54,906 bases of DNA from Deltaproteobacteria bacterium (GTDB taxonomy: Bacteria > Desulfobacterota > Syntrophobacteria > BM002): positions 1 to 54,906 of the forward strand of contig JAJDNB010000044.1 of the NCBI GenBank assembly GCA_022340905.1. The letters are read 5' to 3'. Within the stretch, counting starts at the first letter, position 1, and every line of letters begins with the position of its first letter. Under the pieces are notes generated by a model. It searched no databases. It had not been told where the DNA came from and saw only the letters and a list, made by a program, of their open reading frames with translations. Position numbers and translations under genes: made by a program. This document shows, one piece after another, positions 8,909 through 19,101 of the stretch.

Positions 8909-9730
8909 TCATTCTTCCTCTTCCATAGGATTGATGATTTCTATTTCCGGTCCTCCCTCTTCAGTCGCAACCGCACTGCCGATCGGTGCAGTCTCAGCCT
9001 CGAAGTCCCCGGCCGCTTTATCCATCGTGGCCTGAAGCTGCTCTTCTCTCTTTTGTTTCCCCTCAAGGCATGCATCGGCGATTTTTGCAGAAAAGAGTCG
9101 GATGGAACGGATAGCGTCATCGTTACCTGGGATAACATAATCTATGGGATCGGGGTCGCAATTGGTGTCCACGATCGCGATAATGGGTATGCGCAATTTG
9201 TTTGCTTCAGCTACCGCAATATTTTCACGTCGTGGGTCCACTACAAACACTGCGCCTGGCAGACGTTCCATATCTTCTATGCCCCCCAAGTTCCTATCCA
9301 GTTTCATCATCTCCCGTTCCATCTGGAGGATCTCTTTTTTGGGAAACTTGCTGATGCTGGCATCTTCCTTCATGGCTTTCAGATGCTTCAGCCGATCGAT
9401 ACTATTTTTGATGGTTTGGAAATTGGTAAGCATTCCGCCCAGCCAGCGGTGGGTGACTTTAAACATGCCGCAACGCTCGGATTCTTCCGTGATGGAGTCA
9501 ACAGCCTGTTTCTTGGTGCCAACAAATAGCACAGAATCTCCCCCTGCAACCGTATCAACAATGAACTGGTAGGCAGTGTTGAACATCCGAACGGTCTTTT
9601 GCAGATCGATGATGTAGATTCCGTTACGCGCTCCGAAAATGTAGGACCTCATCTTCGGATTCCAGCGGCGGGTTTGGTGTCCAAAGTGAACACCGGATTC
9701 AAGAAGTTGCTTCATGGTGATAATGGACAT
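8909..9730 (-). CDS. rpsB: 30S ribosomal protein S2
   Basis: 273 residues. The start [20 protein letters not shown] is preceded by GGGAGGAACAC and fits all S2 proteins. The reading frame stays open for 52 more codons upstream (to 9886), but that stretch is the transcribed leader and not S2-like. [23 protein letters not shown] and [16 protein letters not shown] are S2 signatures. The C-terminal ~45 residues are an acidic tail ending in EEEE. It is the first gene of the rpsB-tsf-pyrH-frr group. Confidence 0.97.
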   Translation of the reverse strand: MSIITMKQLLESGVHFGHQTRRWNPKMRSYIFGARNGIYIIDLQKTVRMFNTAYQFIVDTVAGGDSVLFVGTKKQAVDSITEESERCGMFKVTHRWLGGMLTNFQTIKNSIDRLKHLKAMKEDASISKFPKKEILQMEREMMKLDRNLGGIEDMERLPGAVFVVDPRRENIAVAEANKLRIPIIAIVDTNCDPDPIDYVIPGNDDAIRSIRLFSAKIADACLEGKQKREEQLQATMDKAAGDFEAETAPIGSAVATEEGGPEIEIINPMEEEE

Positions 9731-9734
9731 GTGT

Positions 9735-9870
9735 TCCTCCCTCTGGTTTTTTCCTCCATCCCCTTCCACATACCTGAAAGTCACCCCCAAGCGCTGGGGC
9801 ACCAAAGGATCAAGGGGATGTGTGTTTTTTAGACCGCGCGAAACGATCCGGTTCGCGCCTTTAGGTAAAC
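9735..9870 (-). promoter_or_regulatory. Structured 5' leader of rpsB
   Basis: Between the predicted start site and the rpsB ribosome-binding site, a 9-bp outer stem (9812-9820 with 9758-9766, CATCCCCTT with AAGGGGATG on the transcript) encloses a CCCCA...TGGGG hairpin. A GCGCGAA/TTCGCGC hairpin lies further upstream. S2 operons of other bacteria are known to be controlled through an rpsB leader; control here is inferred. Confidence 0.45.
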
Positions 9871-9876
9871 CGGTTT

Positions 9877-9905
9877 TCATTATCACACTTGATGGTAACT
9901 TTCAA
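9877..9905 (-). promoter_or_regulatory. Sigma-70-type promoter of the rpsB operon
   Basis: On the minus strand a TTGAAA (9900-9905) and a TAATGA (9877-9882) are separated by exactly 17 nt. This is close to the TTGACA/TATAAT consensus and about 140 nt upstream of rpsB. Confidence 0.55.
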
Positions 9906-10016
9906 GGAGAAAAGCGACTTTGGCATAGGGCATGGGGTATAGGGTAAAAAGCAAGAAGTCAGAGATTAGAGGTCAGACGACAGAGAACAGCAAGACGACC
10001 CGCCCGGCGTAAGCAG

Positions 10017-10721
10017 TCAAGATTTGACGAGCCAGCCGGCCCGCTGGATAAGCCCGGCGCTTTTTGGTCCACAGGTGAGGAGCAGGTCAAAAACGGAGAG
10101 ATTGGCAATAAAATCACCCCAGAGCTGAGGGTAGACTGGGGGCTCATACTTGTAATACACCAGCTGGATCCCAGATTTTTGGAAGAGATTTTCATCCAGG
10201 TATTTGTGTGAAGAAGCTATGGTCAAATACTTCCTGGCTCCCAAAGCCTTACAAATGTCCACCAGTCGTTGGGAACCTTTGGACTCAACTGCCAGGGAAG
10301 AGTTGCGGAGAAAGGGCTGGCCAATAGACAAGGCAGTCCCCAAGTAATCCAAGATGTCGAGATTCAGCTCCAAAAGTCTGGGCCAGGGATTTCGGTATAT
10401 TCTTTGGAAGAAATGGGAGTGTTCCTCCCAGTATGGTGCGTGGTTGTAAGCGTGGAGAAGACTCAGAAAGTGCTTTTTCTGCCAGTTTTCTTCGTTGCAA
10501 ATATCGACCTCATCTATCCGTTGAAGACTCCGACCCCTTTTCCAAACCGGTACAGTAAGCCACACTTCTCCCTGGTCATTTTTGAACCGATTTCTGTTTA
10601 CCCAACTTCCACCTAGGGGAAACTGGACATCATCCAGGAGCACCACTTGACTTGCTTGCATTGCCTTATAGAATATTCCCGGCCAAGGCATGAAATTCGG
10701 GTGGTGGCAGGCGATCATCAT
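10017..10721 (-). CDS. WbqC-like family protein
   Basis: About 234 residues. It begins MMIACHHPNFMPWPGIFYKA, then VVLLDDVQFPLGGSWVNRNR and VWLTVPVWKRGR, a pattern typical of WbqC-like proteins. These are often encoded near polysaccharide or glycan genes and are thought to act in sugar-nucleotide modification; their biochemistry is not settled. The frame is open to an ATG at 10742, but the first seven codons lie in a CATAGAGC repeat, so the start at the first M of MMIACHHP is preferred. No ribosome-binding site is clear. It is flanked on both sides by repeat-rich spacers. Confidence 0.78.
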   Translation of the reverse strand: MMIACHHPNFMPWPGIFYKAMQASQVVLLDDVQFPLGGSWVNRNRFKNDQGEVWLTVPVWKRGRSLQRIDEVDICNEENWQKKHFLSLLHAYNHAPYWEEHSHFFQRIYRNPWPRLLELNLDILDYLGTALSIGQPFLRNSSLAVESKGSQRLVDICKALGARKYLTIASSHKYLDENLFQKSGIQLVYYKYEPPVYPQLWGDFIANLSVFDLLLTCGPKSAGLIQRAGWLVKS

Positions 10722-10918
10722 AACTGAATTCGCAGGGCGCATAGAGCATAGCGCATAGCGTTAAATAAAGAGTACCAGCAGTCAGAATCCAGAATTCAGG
10801 AGAAAATAACAAAACCAATAATTACAATCTTCTGGCTACTGACTCCTATCTCCTGAATGCTTCAACCTTGGGTCCTGTGCCCTGCGCCGTGTGCCTTTCA
10901 CGCCTCATACTCCGTGCT

Positions 10919-12118
10919 CTAGCTTCGGTAGTTGGCGTTGATCTTGACGTAATCAAGGCTAAAATCGCACGTATATACAGTCTCTTCAGCCTTTCCTTGC
11001 CCAAGATCGATGGTAAGAGAAAATGACGATTCCTTTAAGATCTCAGTTACGTGAGCCTCGGCTTCTTCTCCAACTGCCAGACCATTTTCAACCAGCTTGA
11101 CCCCATTGAAATACAAATCAACCCTCTGGGGCTCAAAGTCGATGCCGGCCCTGCCCAAAGCTGCCAAAACTCGGCCCCAATTTGCGTCCTCGCCGAAAAA
11201 GGCAGTTTTCACCAGTGATGAGTTGGAAACAGTACGGGCTGCAAGCAGGGCTGCAGCCTTGTTTGGGCCACCCTTCACGGTTATTTTGACGAACTTGGTA
11301 GCACCTTCTCCATCAGCCACAATCATTTTTGCCAGCTTGAGAAGAACTTCTCCTAAGGCCTCACGAAAGCGTTCACCATCGGAGGAATTCATATTCCTTA
11401 TAGTCTCATTACCCGCAAAGCCGTTGGCGAGTACGAAAAGGGTATCATTGGTACTGGTGTCTCCGTCCACTGTAATCCGGTTAAATGATCTGTCCGTCTC
11501 TGCTCGCACCAGTGCTTGAAGCGCTTCTCCGGAGATGGCTGCATCGGTGGCCACGAATGCGAGTAGAGTTGCCATGTTCGGGTAGATCATGCCTGCGCCT
11601 TTGGCGATGCCAAGGACAGTGAAAGGACGATTCTGCAGTAGACCCTGAACCATATGGATTTTTGGCACCGTGTCTGTGGTCATGATTGCCCTAGCCGCTT
11701 CAAGCCAGCCATCAGCTCGAACAGCAGAAACTAAGTGGGGCAGACAATTGGCCACCGGCTCATAGGGCAGATCCATTCCGATCACCCCAGTTGAAGCTAC
11801 CAGAACCTCATGGATGGGACAACCAATGGCTTCAGCAACTTTATGAGCAGTAGCCCGTGCTCGCTGCAAGCCAACCTCTCCGGTACAGGCATTGGCGATG
11901 CCGCTGTTGACCACAATTGCCCTTGCTCGGTTACCAGTCAAATGTGAGCGGCTGAGTATGACTGGGGCTGCTTGCACCTTGTTGGTGGTGAAAACCCCCG
12001 CGGCAGCGGCGGAAACTTCGCTGACAATGAGGGCGAGATCCGGACGACCCTGATAACGAATTCCAGCGGCTACACCGCCTGCCTTGAATCCGGGCACGAT
12101 GTATTCTTCTTTGTTCAT
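10919..12118 (-). CDS. argJ: Bifunctional ornithine acetyltransferase/N-acetylglutamate synthase
   Basis: 399 residues. It moves the acetyl group from N-acetylornithine to glutamate (cyclic arginine pathway) and may also use acetyl-CoA. The proenzyme cleaves itself before a Thr: here NMATLLAFVATDA places the nucleophile at Thr184, giving normal alpha and beta chains. NSGIANACTG and TVDGDTSTNDT are further signatures, and the chain ends in the usual NANYRS. secA lies upstream and an ArgA-like acetyltransferase is encoded about 3.4 kb away, so this organism may have two ways to make N-acetylglutamate. Confidence 0.96.
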   Translation of the reverse strand: MNKEEYIVPGFKAGGVAAGIRYQGRPDLALIVSEVSAAAAGVFTTNKVQAAPVILSRSHLTGNRARAIVVNSGIANACTGEVGLQRARATAHKVAEAIGCPIHEVLVASTGVIGMDLPYEPVANCLPHLVSAVRADGWLEAARAIMTTDTVPKIHMVQGLLQNRPFTVLGIAKGAGMIYPNMATLLAFVATDAAISGEALQALVRAETDRSFNRITVDGDTSTNDTLFVLANGFAGNETIRNMNSSDGERFREALGEVLLKLAKMIVADGEGATKFVKITVKGGPNKAAALLAARTVSNSSLVKTAFFGEDANWGRVLAALGRAGIDFEPQRVDLYFNGVKLVENGLAVGEEAEAHVTEILKESSFSLTIDLGQGKAEETVYTCDFSLDYVKINANYRS

Positions 12119-12169
12119 AGCGAGGATATAGGTTTAACCATGAAGCACACGAAGGCTCTGTCGATCTGT

Positions 12170-12252
12170 AATGTGAGATTTGGGATGTGGGAAGGAGAAA
12201 AGAGGCAAGATCCTATAATCTCATATCTCACATCTCACTTCGCGCATCTGTT
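12170..12252. repeat. Inverted GTGAGATTTGGGATGTGGG element upstream of argJ
   Basis: AATGTGAGATTTGGGATGTG on the left and ATCTCATATCTCACATCTCA on the right, separated by about 30 nt. It is a copy of the element also seen at about 3107, 8085, 20594, 21658 and 53757. Confidence 0.7.
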
Positions 12253-12337
12253 ATTCTTTGTGATCCTTACGGTTTTAGTCTTTTGACGATAAAAAATGAG
12301 AAACGACGTTAGGCGCTATGCTCTTTGCGCTAGGCGT

Positions 12338-15181
12338 CTATCTCCCACAGCATTTTTTGTATTTCTTGCCGCTGCCACAGGGACAAGGCTGATTGCGGCC
12401 GATCTTGGCGGCTCTCTTTACTGGTTTTCTTTTCGAACTGGCGGCTGAATCTCCGTGACTAAAAAATATTGGCTGTTTCTGGGCCTCTTCTAGTTGCTCG
12501 GTTTCTTCTTGGGTGGCCACTTGAACTCTAAAAAGCATCTGAATGATCTCGCTTTTGATCGTATCTATCATCTCCTGAAACATCTCGAGGCCTTCACGCT
12601 TATACTCTATGAGTGGGTCTTGCTGGGCATATCCACGGAGACCGATCCCTTCTTTAAGATGATCCATGGCGAGCAAGTGCTCGCGCCATCGCTGATCCAC
12701 AGTCTGCAAGGTGATTAACCGCTCCATATCTCGAGTAATTTCCGGGCCCCACTCCTTCTCCTTCTGGGAATAACCGTTTCGGGCCTTTTCCAGAAGAAAC
12801 TCACGCATACCTTCCTGGGTGAGATCTTCCATTGCTTCAACACTAAGGGTTAGCGGAAGGGAGAACTGGTTAAGGAAGGCTTGCTCCAGTCCTCGGAGAT
12901 CCCACTCCTCCGGAGGAGTTTCTTCCTCTGTATGCGAGTCCACCAGATCGTCCACAATGTCTTCGATCATGTCCAAAATTACTGGCTGCAAATTTTCTTC
13001 TTCCAAGGCCTGTCTTCTTTGTTCGTAAATTATCTCCCGCTGCTGGTTCATAACATCGTCATATTCGAGTAGCTGCTTGCGGATGTTGAAGTTTTGACCC
13101 TCTACCTTCTTCTGGGCGTTTTCTATCGCTCGGGTGATAAGCGAGTGTTCGATGGGATGATCTTCCTCCATGCCCACTCTATCCATGAGATTGGCGATGC
13201 GGTCGGCGGCAAAAATTCTCATGAGATCGTCTTCCAAGGATAGATAAAAACGCGAAGAGCCCGGATCTCCCTGTCGGCCGGATCGGCCTCGAAGCTGGTT
13301 GTCAATGCGGCGAGCTTCATGGCGCTCCGTCCCTATGATGTGCAGCCCCCCCATGTCTACAACTCCATCACCCAGAACAATGTCAGTGCCACGCCCTGCC
13401 ATGTTGGTTGAAATGGTTACTGCTCCCTTTTGGCCGGCCTGGGCAACGATTTCTGCTTCTTTCTCATGATTTTTGGCATTTAGTACAAAATGCTTAACGC
13501 CGTCTTTGGCGAGCATTTTGCTGAGTCTTTCAGATTTCTCTATGGAAACGGTGCCGACCAGGACCGGGCGCTCTATCTGGGCTAATCCCTTGATCTCCTC
13601 CACAACAGCTCGGAACTTCTCTCTCTCGGTTTTGTAGATGACATCAGAATGATCAGTTCTGATCATATTCTTGTTAGTGGGAATTAAGGCTACATCTAAT
13701 TCGTAGATCTTGGCAAACTCTTCAGCTTCAGTGTCGGCAGTACCTGTCATGCCGGCAAGTTTTTCATACATACGAAAATAGTTCTGAAAGGTGATCGTGG
13801 CCAGGGTCTGGTTTTCCTGCTCCACTCGCACGCCCTCCTTGGCCTCCAAGGCTTGATGCAAACCATCGCTATAGCGACGTCCCGGCATGAGGCGCCCGGT
13901 AAACTCATCCACGATAATAATTTGCCCGTCTTTGACCACATAATCAACATCTTTGGCGAAGAGAGCATAGGCCTTGAGCAGCTGGTTGATAACGTGGTTG
14001 CGAGTGAGCTTCTGTTCGTACTCGTTGCGAATGCGCTGCGAAAGCTCCGCCTTTTCCTCCTGAGCAAGAGAGGTATCTTGATTTATTCTCTCCAGTTCTA
14101 TTTCTAACTCGGGCAAGATAAAAAAGTTAGGATCGTTTTTGGCAATTATGTCCTTACCGCGCTCGGTTGGGTAGACATTGCGCTCTTTTTCTTCCACCAC
14201 GTAAAATAGCGATTCATCGACCTCGGGAAGACGTTTGGCTAGAGAGTAGTCCTGCTCTACAGTTTTTAATAGTTTGCGAATCTTTCCCTCTTCCATCTTC
14301 TCCATCACACTTGGATGTCTGGGAGCGGCTCGATAGGCGCGAAGAAACATCTCACTGGCTTCGTACTCCTCCTCTTCCTCTAAGCGTTTTTGAGTCTCTC
14401 GAATGTATTGGGCTGCCAACTTTTGTTGGCGCTGAAACAGACTGGACACCGGACTGCGAAGTTTTTCGTAGTCTTTGATTGAATAGTCCACGGGCCCGGA
14501 TATGATCAGTGGTGTCCGAGCTTCGTCTATGAGGATGCTGTCCACCTCGTCGACGATAGCGTAATGAAGTTCTCTTTGCACACAGTCCCGGCCGTGGAAT
14601 TTCATGTTATCCCGCAGGTAATCAAAACCGAACTCATTGTTGGTGCCGTAAGTTACATCGGCAGCATAGGCTTGTTGCCGCTCTTGGTCGTTAAGATGAT
14701 GGAGGATGACTCCAAAGGTCAGGCCGAGGAATCTATAGATGGCACCCATCCACTCGGCATCTCGGCGAGCAAGATAGTCGTTAACCGTGACCACGTGAAC
14801 ACCGCGACCTGTCAGAGCATTTAGATAGACGGGCATGGTGGCGGCCAAAGTTTTGCCCTCGCCGGTTTTCATTTCGGCGATATTACCTTGGTGGAGGACG
14901 ATTCCACCGATTAACTGAACGTCGAATGGGCGCATTCCCAGAGTGCGCGCTGAGGCCTCACGAACCACAGCAAATGCCTCCGGTAAGAGCTCATCTACAG
15001 TTGCTCCTCTCTCCAATCTTTCACGAAAACGTGGAGTGGCGCCAGCCAGCTCCGCATCGCTCAAGGACCTAATCTCCGCTTCCAGACTATTGATTTGATC
15101 CACCAGTGGCGCTATTCTCTTCAGTTGACGTTCATTCTTGCTGCCAAAAATCTTAGTTAATGGATTTGCCATTGAAACCAT
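12338..15181 (-). CDS. secA: Preprotein translocase ATPase SecA
   Basis: About 947 residues. SecA is the motor that drives unfolded preproteins through SecYEG. It has the Walker A region [20 protein letters not shown], the DEAD-type box [20 protein letters not shown], a preprotein cross-linking domain, and helicase motif [11 protein letters not shown]. The C-terminal zinc finger [13 protein letters not shown] binds SecB and lipid. A ~100-residue charged insertion ([20 protein letters not shown] onward) sits in nucleotide-binding domain 1, as in several non-enterobacterial SecAs. The start at [13 protein letters not shown] has GGTAGGG six nt upstream; an upstream in-frame ATG would add ten unlike residues. 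Confidence 0.97.
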   Translation of the reverse strand: MVSMANPLTKIFGSKNERQLKRIAPLVDQINSLEAEIRSLSDAELAGATPRFRERLERGATVDELLPEAFAVVREASARTLGMRPFDVQLIGGIVLHQGNIAEMKTGEGKTLAATMPVYLNALTGRGVHVVTVNDYLARRDAEWMGAIYRFLGLTFGVILHHLNDQERQQAYAADVTYGTNNEFGFDYLRDNMKFHGRDCVQRELHYAIVDEVDSILIDEARTPLIISGPVDYSIKDYEKLRSPVSSLFQRQQKLAAQYIRETQKRLEEEEEYEASEMFLRAYRAAPRHPSVMEKMEEGKIRKLLKTVEQDYSLAKRLPEVDESLFYVVEEKERNVYPTERGKDIIAKNDPNFFILPELEIELERINQDTSLAQEEKAELSQRIRNEYEQKLTRNHVINQLLKAYALFAKDVDYVVKDGQIIIVDEFTGRLMPGRRYSDGLHQALEAKEGVRVEQENQTLATITFQNYFRMYEKLAGMTGTADTEAEEFAKIYELDVALIPTNKNMIRTDHSDVIYKTEREKFRAVVEEIKGLAQIERPVLVGTVSIEKSERLSKMLAKDGVKHFVLNAKNHEKEAEIVAQAGQKGAVTISTNMAGRGTDIVLGDGVVDMGGLHIIGTERHEARRIDNQLRGRSGRQGDPGSSRFYLSLEDDLMRIFAADRIANLMDRVGMEEDHPIEHSLITRAIENAQKKVEGQNFNIRKQLLEYDDVMNQQREIIYEQRRQALEEENLQPVILDMIEDIVDDLVDSHTEEETPPEEWDLRGLEQAFLNQFSLPLTLSVEAMEDLTQEGMREFLLEKARNGYSQKEKEWGPEITRDMERLITLQTVDQRWREHLLAMDHLKEGIGLRGYAQQDPLIEYKREGLEMFQEMIDTIKSEIIQMLFRVQVATQEETEQLEEAQKQPIFFSHGDSAASSKRKPVKRAAKIGRNQPCPCGSGKKYKKCCGR

Positions 15182-15513
15182 GTGTTTCCCTACCTTTGCA
15201 AGGGGGCACAATCAGTGTTTGCTGCAACGATTGTTTAAGCAAAGAAAAACTTGTGCTCTCGGCCAAGTCAGATGGCAAAGAGCATAGGGCATAGAGTCAA
15301 AATTTCGAAATTCGAACCCCAAAACCTGCTTTCTTCTGTCCTCTGACCTCCGACCTCTAATTTTTCAGACCTTCGTGCCTAGTGCTTTGTTCCTAGTGCC
15401 TAGTCAAAAAAGCTGACCGCCTGTCCCGAGCGAGCTTGCCCTGAGCTTGTCGAATGGGTCGCGGGGCTGTCTGCTACAAACTGCCTGCTAGTCATCGCTC
15501 GGGCCCGGATTCT
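15182..15513. repeat. Repeat spacer upstream of secA
   Basis: Contains GCATAGGGCATAGAG, CCTCTGACCTCCGACCTC, CCTTCGTGCCTAGTGC and a CCCGAGCGAGCTTGCCC / GCCCTGAGCTTGTCGAATGG block. No gene is seen. The secA promoter must lie here but no clear match stands out. Confidence 0.65.
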
Positions 15514-15978
15514 TTACATCTCATAAATCATTGCCACCTCGTCGCACTCGGGAAATTTGACGCACTTGAGACAGTCTGCCCAAACTTTATGGGGCAAAGT
15601 AGCCTTGTCCACCTCCCTGAACCCTAATTTATGAAAGAATTCCACCTTATATGTAAGAACGAATATACGGTTCAACCCCAGGGTTAAAGCTTCTGATACA
15701 CATGCTTCCACTAGTTTTTTACCGATTCCTTGACCATGATAGGGCTCCCGTACGACCAGGGAGCGAATCTCGGCGAGATCTTCCCAGCAAATGTGCATGC
15801 TGCACGTGCCGATGATTTCAGGTTTATCATCATTCAGGTAGACAAATATGTCCCGCAGGTTGTCAAAGAGTTCACTCAAAGAGCGGGGTAGCAGGTCACC
15901 TCGCTCAGCGCGGGAGGCCAGCATCTTTTGAATTTCGCGAACCTCGCCAACCTTGGCTTTTCTGATAATTCCTGCCAT
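15514..15978 (-). CDS. GNAT acetyltransferase, short ArgA-like
   Basis: 154 residues. It is a single GNAT domain whose acetyl-CoA loop is LVVREPYHGQGIGKKLVEAC. The C-terminal part LPHKVWADCLKCVKFPECDE resembles the short N-acetylglutamate synthases that lack the amino-acid-kinase domain of classical ArgA. The two cysteines in DCLKC and FPEC recur in that subgroup. Proximity to argJ supports a role in the first arginine step, but substrate is inferred. GGCGGAGAG lies just ahead of the ATG. It ends in a repeat-bearing spacer before secA. Confidence 0.75.
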   Translation of the reverse strand: MAGIIRKAKVGEVREIQKMLASRAERGDLLPRSLSELFDNLRDIFVYLNDDKPEIIGTCSMHICWEDLAEIRSLVVREPYHGQGIGKKLVEACVSEALTLGLNRIFVLTYKVEFFHKLGFREVDKATLPHKVWADCLKCVKFPECDEVAMIYEM

Positions 15979-16148
15979 TTTGCTCTCCGCCTAATCTCCG
16001 ACTTTCTCCGTGTTTAGCAACCAAAGGGAGAAACCACTCAGCGTACCACCAACAGAATGACAGTAACAGTATAACAAAAAAAATTGTGATCTCTGTGGTG
16101 GAAGCAGAATATGCGAAAAGAAATTGTCCAGCGAACCTACAACTCGGA

Positions 16149-17657
16149 TCAGCGCCCCCGCCTGGTGGTCAAAGCGTATTTGGAAATCAGCCGTGAAAGA
16201 TAGGTGCGCTGGATGCCCAGAACCTTTGCCGTGTCTTTGACACTGCCACCCTGATGATCCAGGTTGCGTTGCAGGAAATCACGTTTGAAAGAATCCAGTG
16301 CATCTTTCAGGGAGGAACCCAGAAGTTCTTGGGCAGTGTCTCCTGATGGTACCACACTGAAGGGAAGATCTTCAGGCTCTATAAACTCTCCGGCCCCCAT
16401 GACTATGGCTCTCTCAACGGCATTCTCCAGTTCGCGTACATTACCAGGCCAGTGATAGTTTTGCATCACTTCGGTGGTAGAAGGACTGAAACTGATATTA
16501 GACGGTCCCCTGATATGCTTATACTTATCTAAAAAGTGTTGAGCCAGAACCAGAGTGTCATCCCTCCTCTCCCTCAGAGCGGGAATGTGGATGTGGACCA
16601 CATTGAGACGGTAATATAAATCCTCGCGGAAGAACCCTTTTTGTACTTCATCAAAGAGATTCTTGTTGGTGGCTGCAATGACTCTGATATCTACCTGCAT
16701 GGGACTTGGCGAACCTACTCGGTTGAATGTTCCTTCTTGGATGACCCTCAGGAGCTTTACCTGCATAGAGGGACTCATTTCAGCGACCTCATCCAGAAAG
16801 AGAGTCCCGCCGTCGGCAATTTCAAGGACGCCTGTTTTACGCGAGATAGCACCTGTAAATGAGCCTTTCTCGTGCCCGAAAAGTTCAGATTCCAAGAGAG
16901 TGTCGGTAAAGGCGGCGCAATTGACCACCATGAGCTTTTTCTTTCTTCGGGGCCCAATCTTGTGAACTAATCTCGCAACAAGTTCTTTGCCTGTGCCACT
17001 TTCACCGGTGATCAAAGTGGTGGTCTTGGAATTGGCAACTTTGACGGCATCGGAAATGACTTTCTCTATGGCCTTGCTAACACCAATAATTTCATACCGG
17101 GATTCCAACTCCTTTTTCAGGTAGAGGTTTTCATTAACTATGTCCTTATAGTTGCGGGCCCGCTCAATGGCCACCGAAGCTAGTTCAGAGAAATGTTTCA
17201 AAATTTCCATATCAGCTTCATGAATTGGCTGGCCATCCTCCCTGTCAATGATCTGGATCACACCGATAACCTCTCGACCGCTCTTGATGGGAACGCAGGC
17301 AATGGACCGGGTTTCAAATCCGGTAGCCTCGCTAATAGTACTATCCCAGAGAGGATCTTTGGATACGTCAGGAATGAGAAGTGGTTTGCCGGTTAAAGCC
17401 ACGTGGCCGGCTATTCCCTGCCCCATATCGATCTCAAATTTCTTGACTTCTTCTTTCGCTTCTCCAGTTGCAACCTGAAAATAGAGTTTATTTCTTCCCT
17501 TATCCACCAAAAGCAAGGAACTCGCTTTGGCTTCCATGAGCCTGGTCACCGATTCGATAATCATTTCCAAGACGCTATCGGTGTCAAGAACCGAAGTAAG
17601 CAAGGGAGAAATATCTTTGAGTATACTTACTCGAGGATCGACCGACTGATTTTCCAT
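16149..17657 (-). CDS. Sigma-54-dependent activator with GAF sensor domain
   Basis: 502 residues in three domains. A GAF domain (about 20-170) has the NKLYFQVATG and GQGIAGHVALTGKPLLIPDV blocks. The AAA+ sigma-54 interaction domain (about 188-420) has Walker A GESGTGKE at 218-225, a GSFTGA loop at 265-270 in place of GAFTGA, and Walker B LFLDE at 286-290. A Fis-type helix-turn-helix occupies about 455-495 (DTAKVLGIQRTYLSRLISKY). The architecture is that of NifA/FhlA-type activators and lacks a receiver domain, so it probably senses a small ligand. AGGAGGA precedes the ATG. No -24/-12 promoter was found next to it, so its targets are unknown. The Gly-to-Ser change in GSFTGA is unusual but seen in some active members. 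Confidence 0.9.
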   Translation of the reverse strand: MENQSVDPRVSILKDISPLLTSVLDTDSVLEMIIESVTRLMEAKASSLLLVDKGRNKLYFQVATGEAKEEVKKFEIDMGQGIAGHVALTGKPLLIPDVSKDPLWDSTISEATGFETRSIACVPIKSGREVIGVIQIIDREDGQPIHEADMEILKHFSELASVAIERARNYKDIVNENLYLKKELESRYEIIGVSKAIEKVISDAVKVANSKTTTLITGESGTGKELVARLVHKIGPRRKKKLMVVNCAAFTDTLLESELFGHEKGSFTGAISRKTGVLEIADGGTLFLDEVAEMSPSMQVKLLRVIQEGTFNRVGSPSPMQVDIRVIAATNKNLFDEVQKGFFREDLYYRLNVVHIHIPALRERRDDTLVLAQHFLDKYKHIRGPSNISFSPSTTEVMQNYHWPGNVRELENAVERAIVMGAGEFIEPEDLPFSVVPSGDTAQELLGSSLKDALDSFKRDFLQRNLDHQGGSVKDTAKVLGIQRTYLSRLISKYALTTRRGR

Positions 17658-18147
17658 GGAAAATCCTCCTTAGAACATTGTTGTGTATTTGTTTGTATAC
17701 AAAAAGAATGCCTGCGTCAATAATTATAGATGCTTATTTGCATTTTCTTCTCTGCCTAGGTAACAAAAGGAAGGGGTTCAATCTTTTTGGCGCAAAATTT
17801 GCTTAAGATTCAAGGGACTAGGAGAGATGTCCAAAAAGTTGCCAGCAGAAGGGAAGCCGCGCGGCAACTGCTTAACTAACCGCTATGGTTAAAAAAAAAC
17901 TTGACAGAGCATGCGGTTTTAATTAAAAGTGGGCCCAATGTGCTGAAAGTACGCTCAAGCTTTTCTGCCCTGGGTTCCCATTCCGAGACGATTCGATGAC
18001 AGCAGTTTATGGGAGAATTAATCAGAGGTTACCCGCCTTGCCGCCCGGAACTCACCGGGAGTTGATATTTGACAGTATTTCTGAAAAATTTCAATCGAAT
18101 GCAGGATTACCATCTCTTTCACCTCATGGCCAAGGACAGGTGAAGGT
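17658..18147. other. Divergent intergenic region, no gene
   Basis: Separates the minus-strand activator from the plus-strand M23 gene. It lacks the repeat words found in most spacers. A possible promoter lies at 17901-17929. No ORF, RNA gene or repeat is supported. Confidence 0.5.
17901..17929 (+). promoter_or_regulatory. Possible sigma-70 promoter for the M23-bactofilin genes
   Basis: A perfect TTGACA is followed after 16-17 nt by TTAAAA, a moderate -10. An A9 run lies just upstream. It points toward the M23 gene about 220 nt downstream. Confidence 0.4.
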
Positions 18148-19101
18148 ATGAAGCGAAAAAGAATAACTGTGATGTGGATGCCGTCGGTGAGTTCCAGATC
18201 CCGAACGTTCTCTCTCCCACCTGTGCTGCTGTATGTTTTTGTTGGTATGCTAGTGCTTTCTTGGGTACTGCTGGCAGTTGGTGGATATTTTGGCAAAAAT
18301 CTCTATGATGACTACGCTGACTTGCGACAGGAAAATACTAATTTGCTCGAAAAAGAGAGGGAATTGGACGCACTTCGCCAGACTATGGAACGGATCCGTA
18401 AGGATGAGAATACCATCCGCAGTTTTCTGGGAATGGAAAAGAGTGGTGAAGAAGCAAACGGACTGGGTCAGGGAGGTGAGCCATCGCCGGATCTTTCCAC
18501 CATAGCTCCCAATGATGCCATGGCGAGCGGCAGTGTAGCGTTTCCGGTCAAGCCCATGGAGATTTCAGTTATCCAGAGAGCCAAGAGCCTGGAAACGGAC
18601 CTGAAAGAGCTGGTGGAAACCATGCGGAGTCAACGGGATAGCTGGGATAGCACTCCGAGTATCATGCCCGTTAGCACTACTGATTACTGGTTTTCCTCGG
18701 GCTTTGGCTGGCGGCGTAGCCCCTTTACAGGTCTCAAGGAGTTCCACAACGGACTAGACATTAGCAGTGGCAAAGGTACGCCCATAATCGCACCTGCCGA
18801 TGGCACGGTTGTCAAAAGAGGATACGATAAATATCTCGGCAAATTTTTAAAGATAGACCACGGCCGAAATATCGTTACTACCTATGGACACCTTTCGTCT
18901 TATAATGTGAGTCCCGGACAGAAAGTAACGCGGGGCGACATTATTGCCACTATGGGTAATACCGGACTGTCAACTGGCCACCATTTACACTATATGATCA
19001 AAGTCAAGGATAGGTGCGTCAATCCGCTTCACTACATTTTAAACGCGAAGGCCAACCGCCTTTTGGTCCGCCCTTTGCAAACCGAGGGTGTCGGGCAATG
19101 A
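18148..19101 (+). CDS. M23 (LytM) peptidoglycan endopeptidase, membrane-anchored
   Basis: 317 residues. The short cytoplasmic N-terminus is followed by one membrane helix (about 27-47), a coiled coil (52-95), a linker and a C-terminal LytM/M23 domain (about 180-300). All zinc and catalytic residues are present: HNGLD (His200, Asp204), GHLS (His248) and HHLH (His279, His281), so an active glycyl-glycine or cross-link endopeptidase is expected in the periplasm. GGTGAAGGT precedes the ATG. Its TGA overlaps the bactofilin ATG as ATGA. M23-bactofilin pairs in other proteobacteria control cell shape, and that role is likely here. Confidence 0.92.
   Translation: MKRKRITVMWMPSVSSRSRTFSLPPVLLYVFVGMLVLSWVLLAVGGYFGKNLYDDYADLRQENTNLLEKERELDALRQTMERIRKDENTIRSFLGMEKSGEEANGLGQGGEPSPDLSTIAPNDAMASGSVAFPVKPMEISVIQRAKSLETDLKELVETMRSQRDSWDSTPSIMPVSTTDYWFSSGFGWRRSPFTGLKEFHNGLDISSGKGTPIIAPADGTVVKRGYDKYLGKFLKIDHGRNIVTTYGHLSSYNVSPGQKVTRGDIIATMGNTGLSTGHHLHYMIKVKDRCVNPLHYILNAKANRLLVRPLQTEGVGQ

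Noticed and set aside
9731..9886. N-terminal extension of ribosomal protein S2
   Set aside because: The extra 52 codons do not resemble S2, and a strong ribosome-binding site precedes the MSIITMKQ start.
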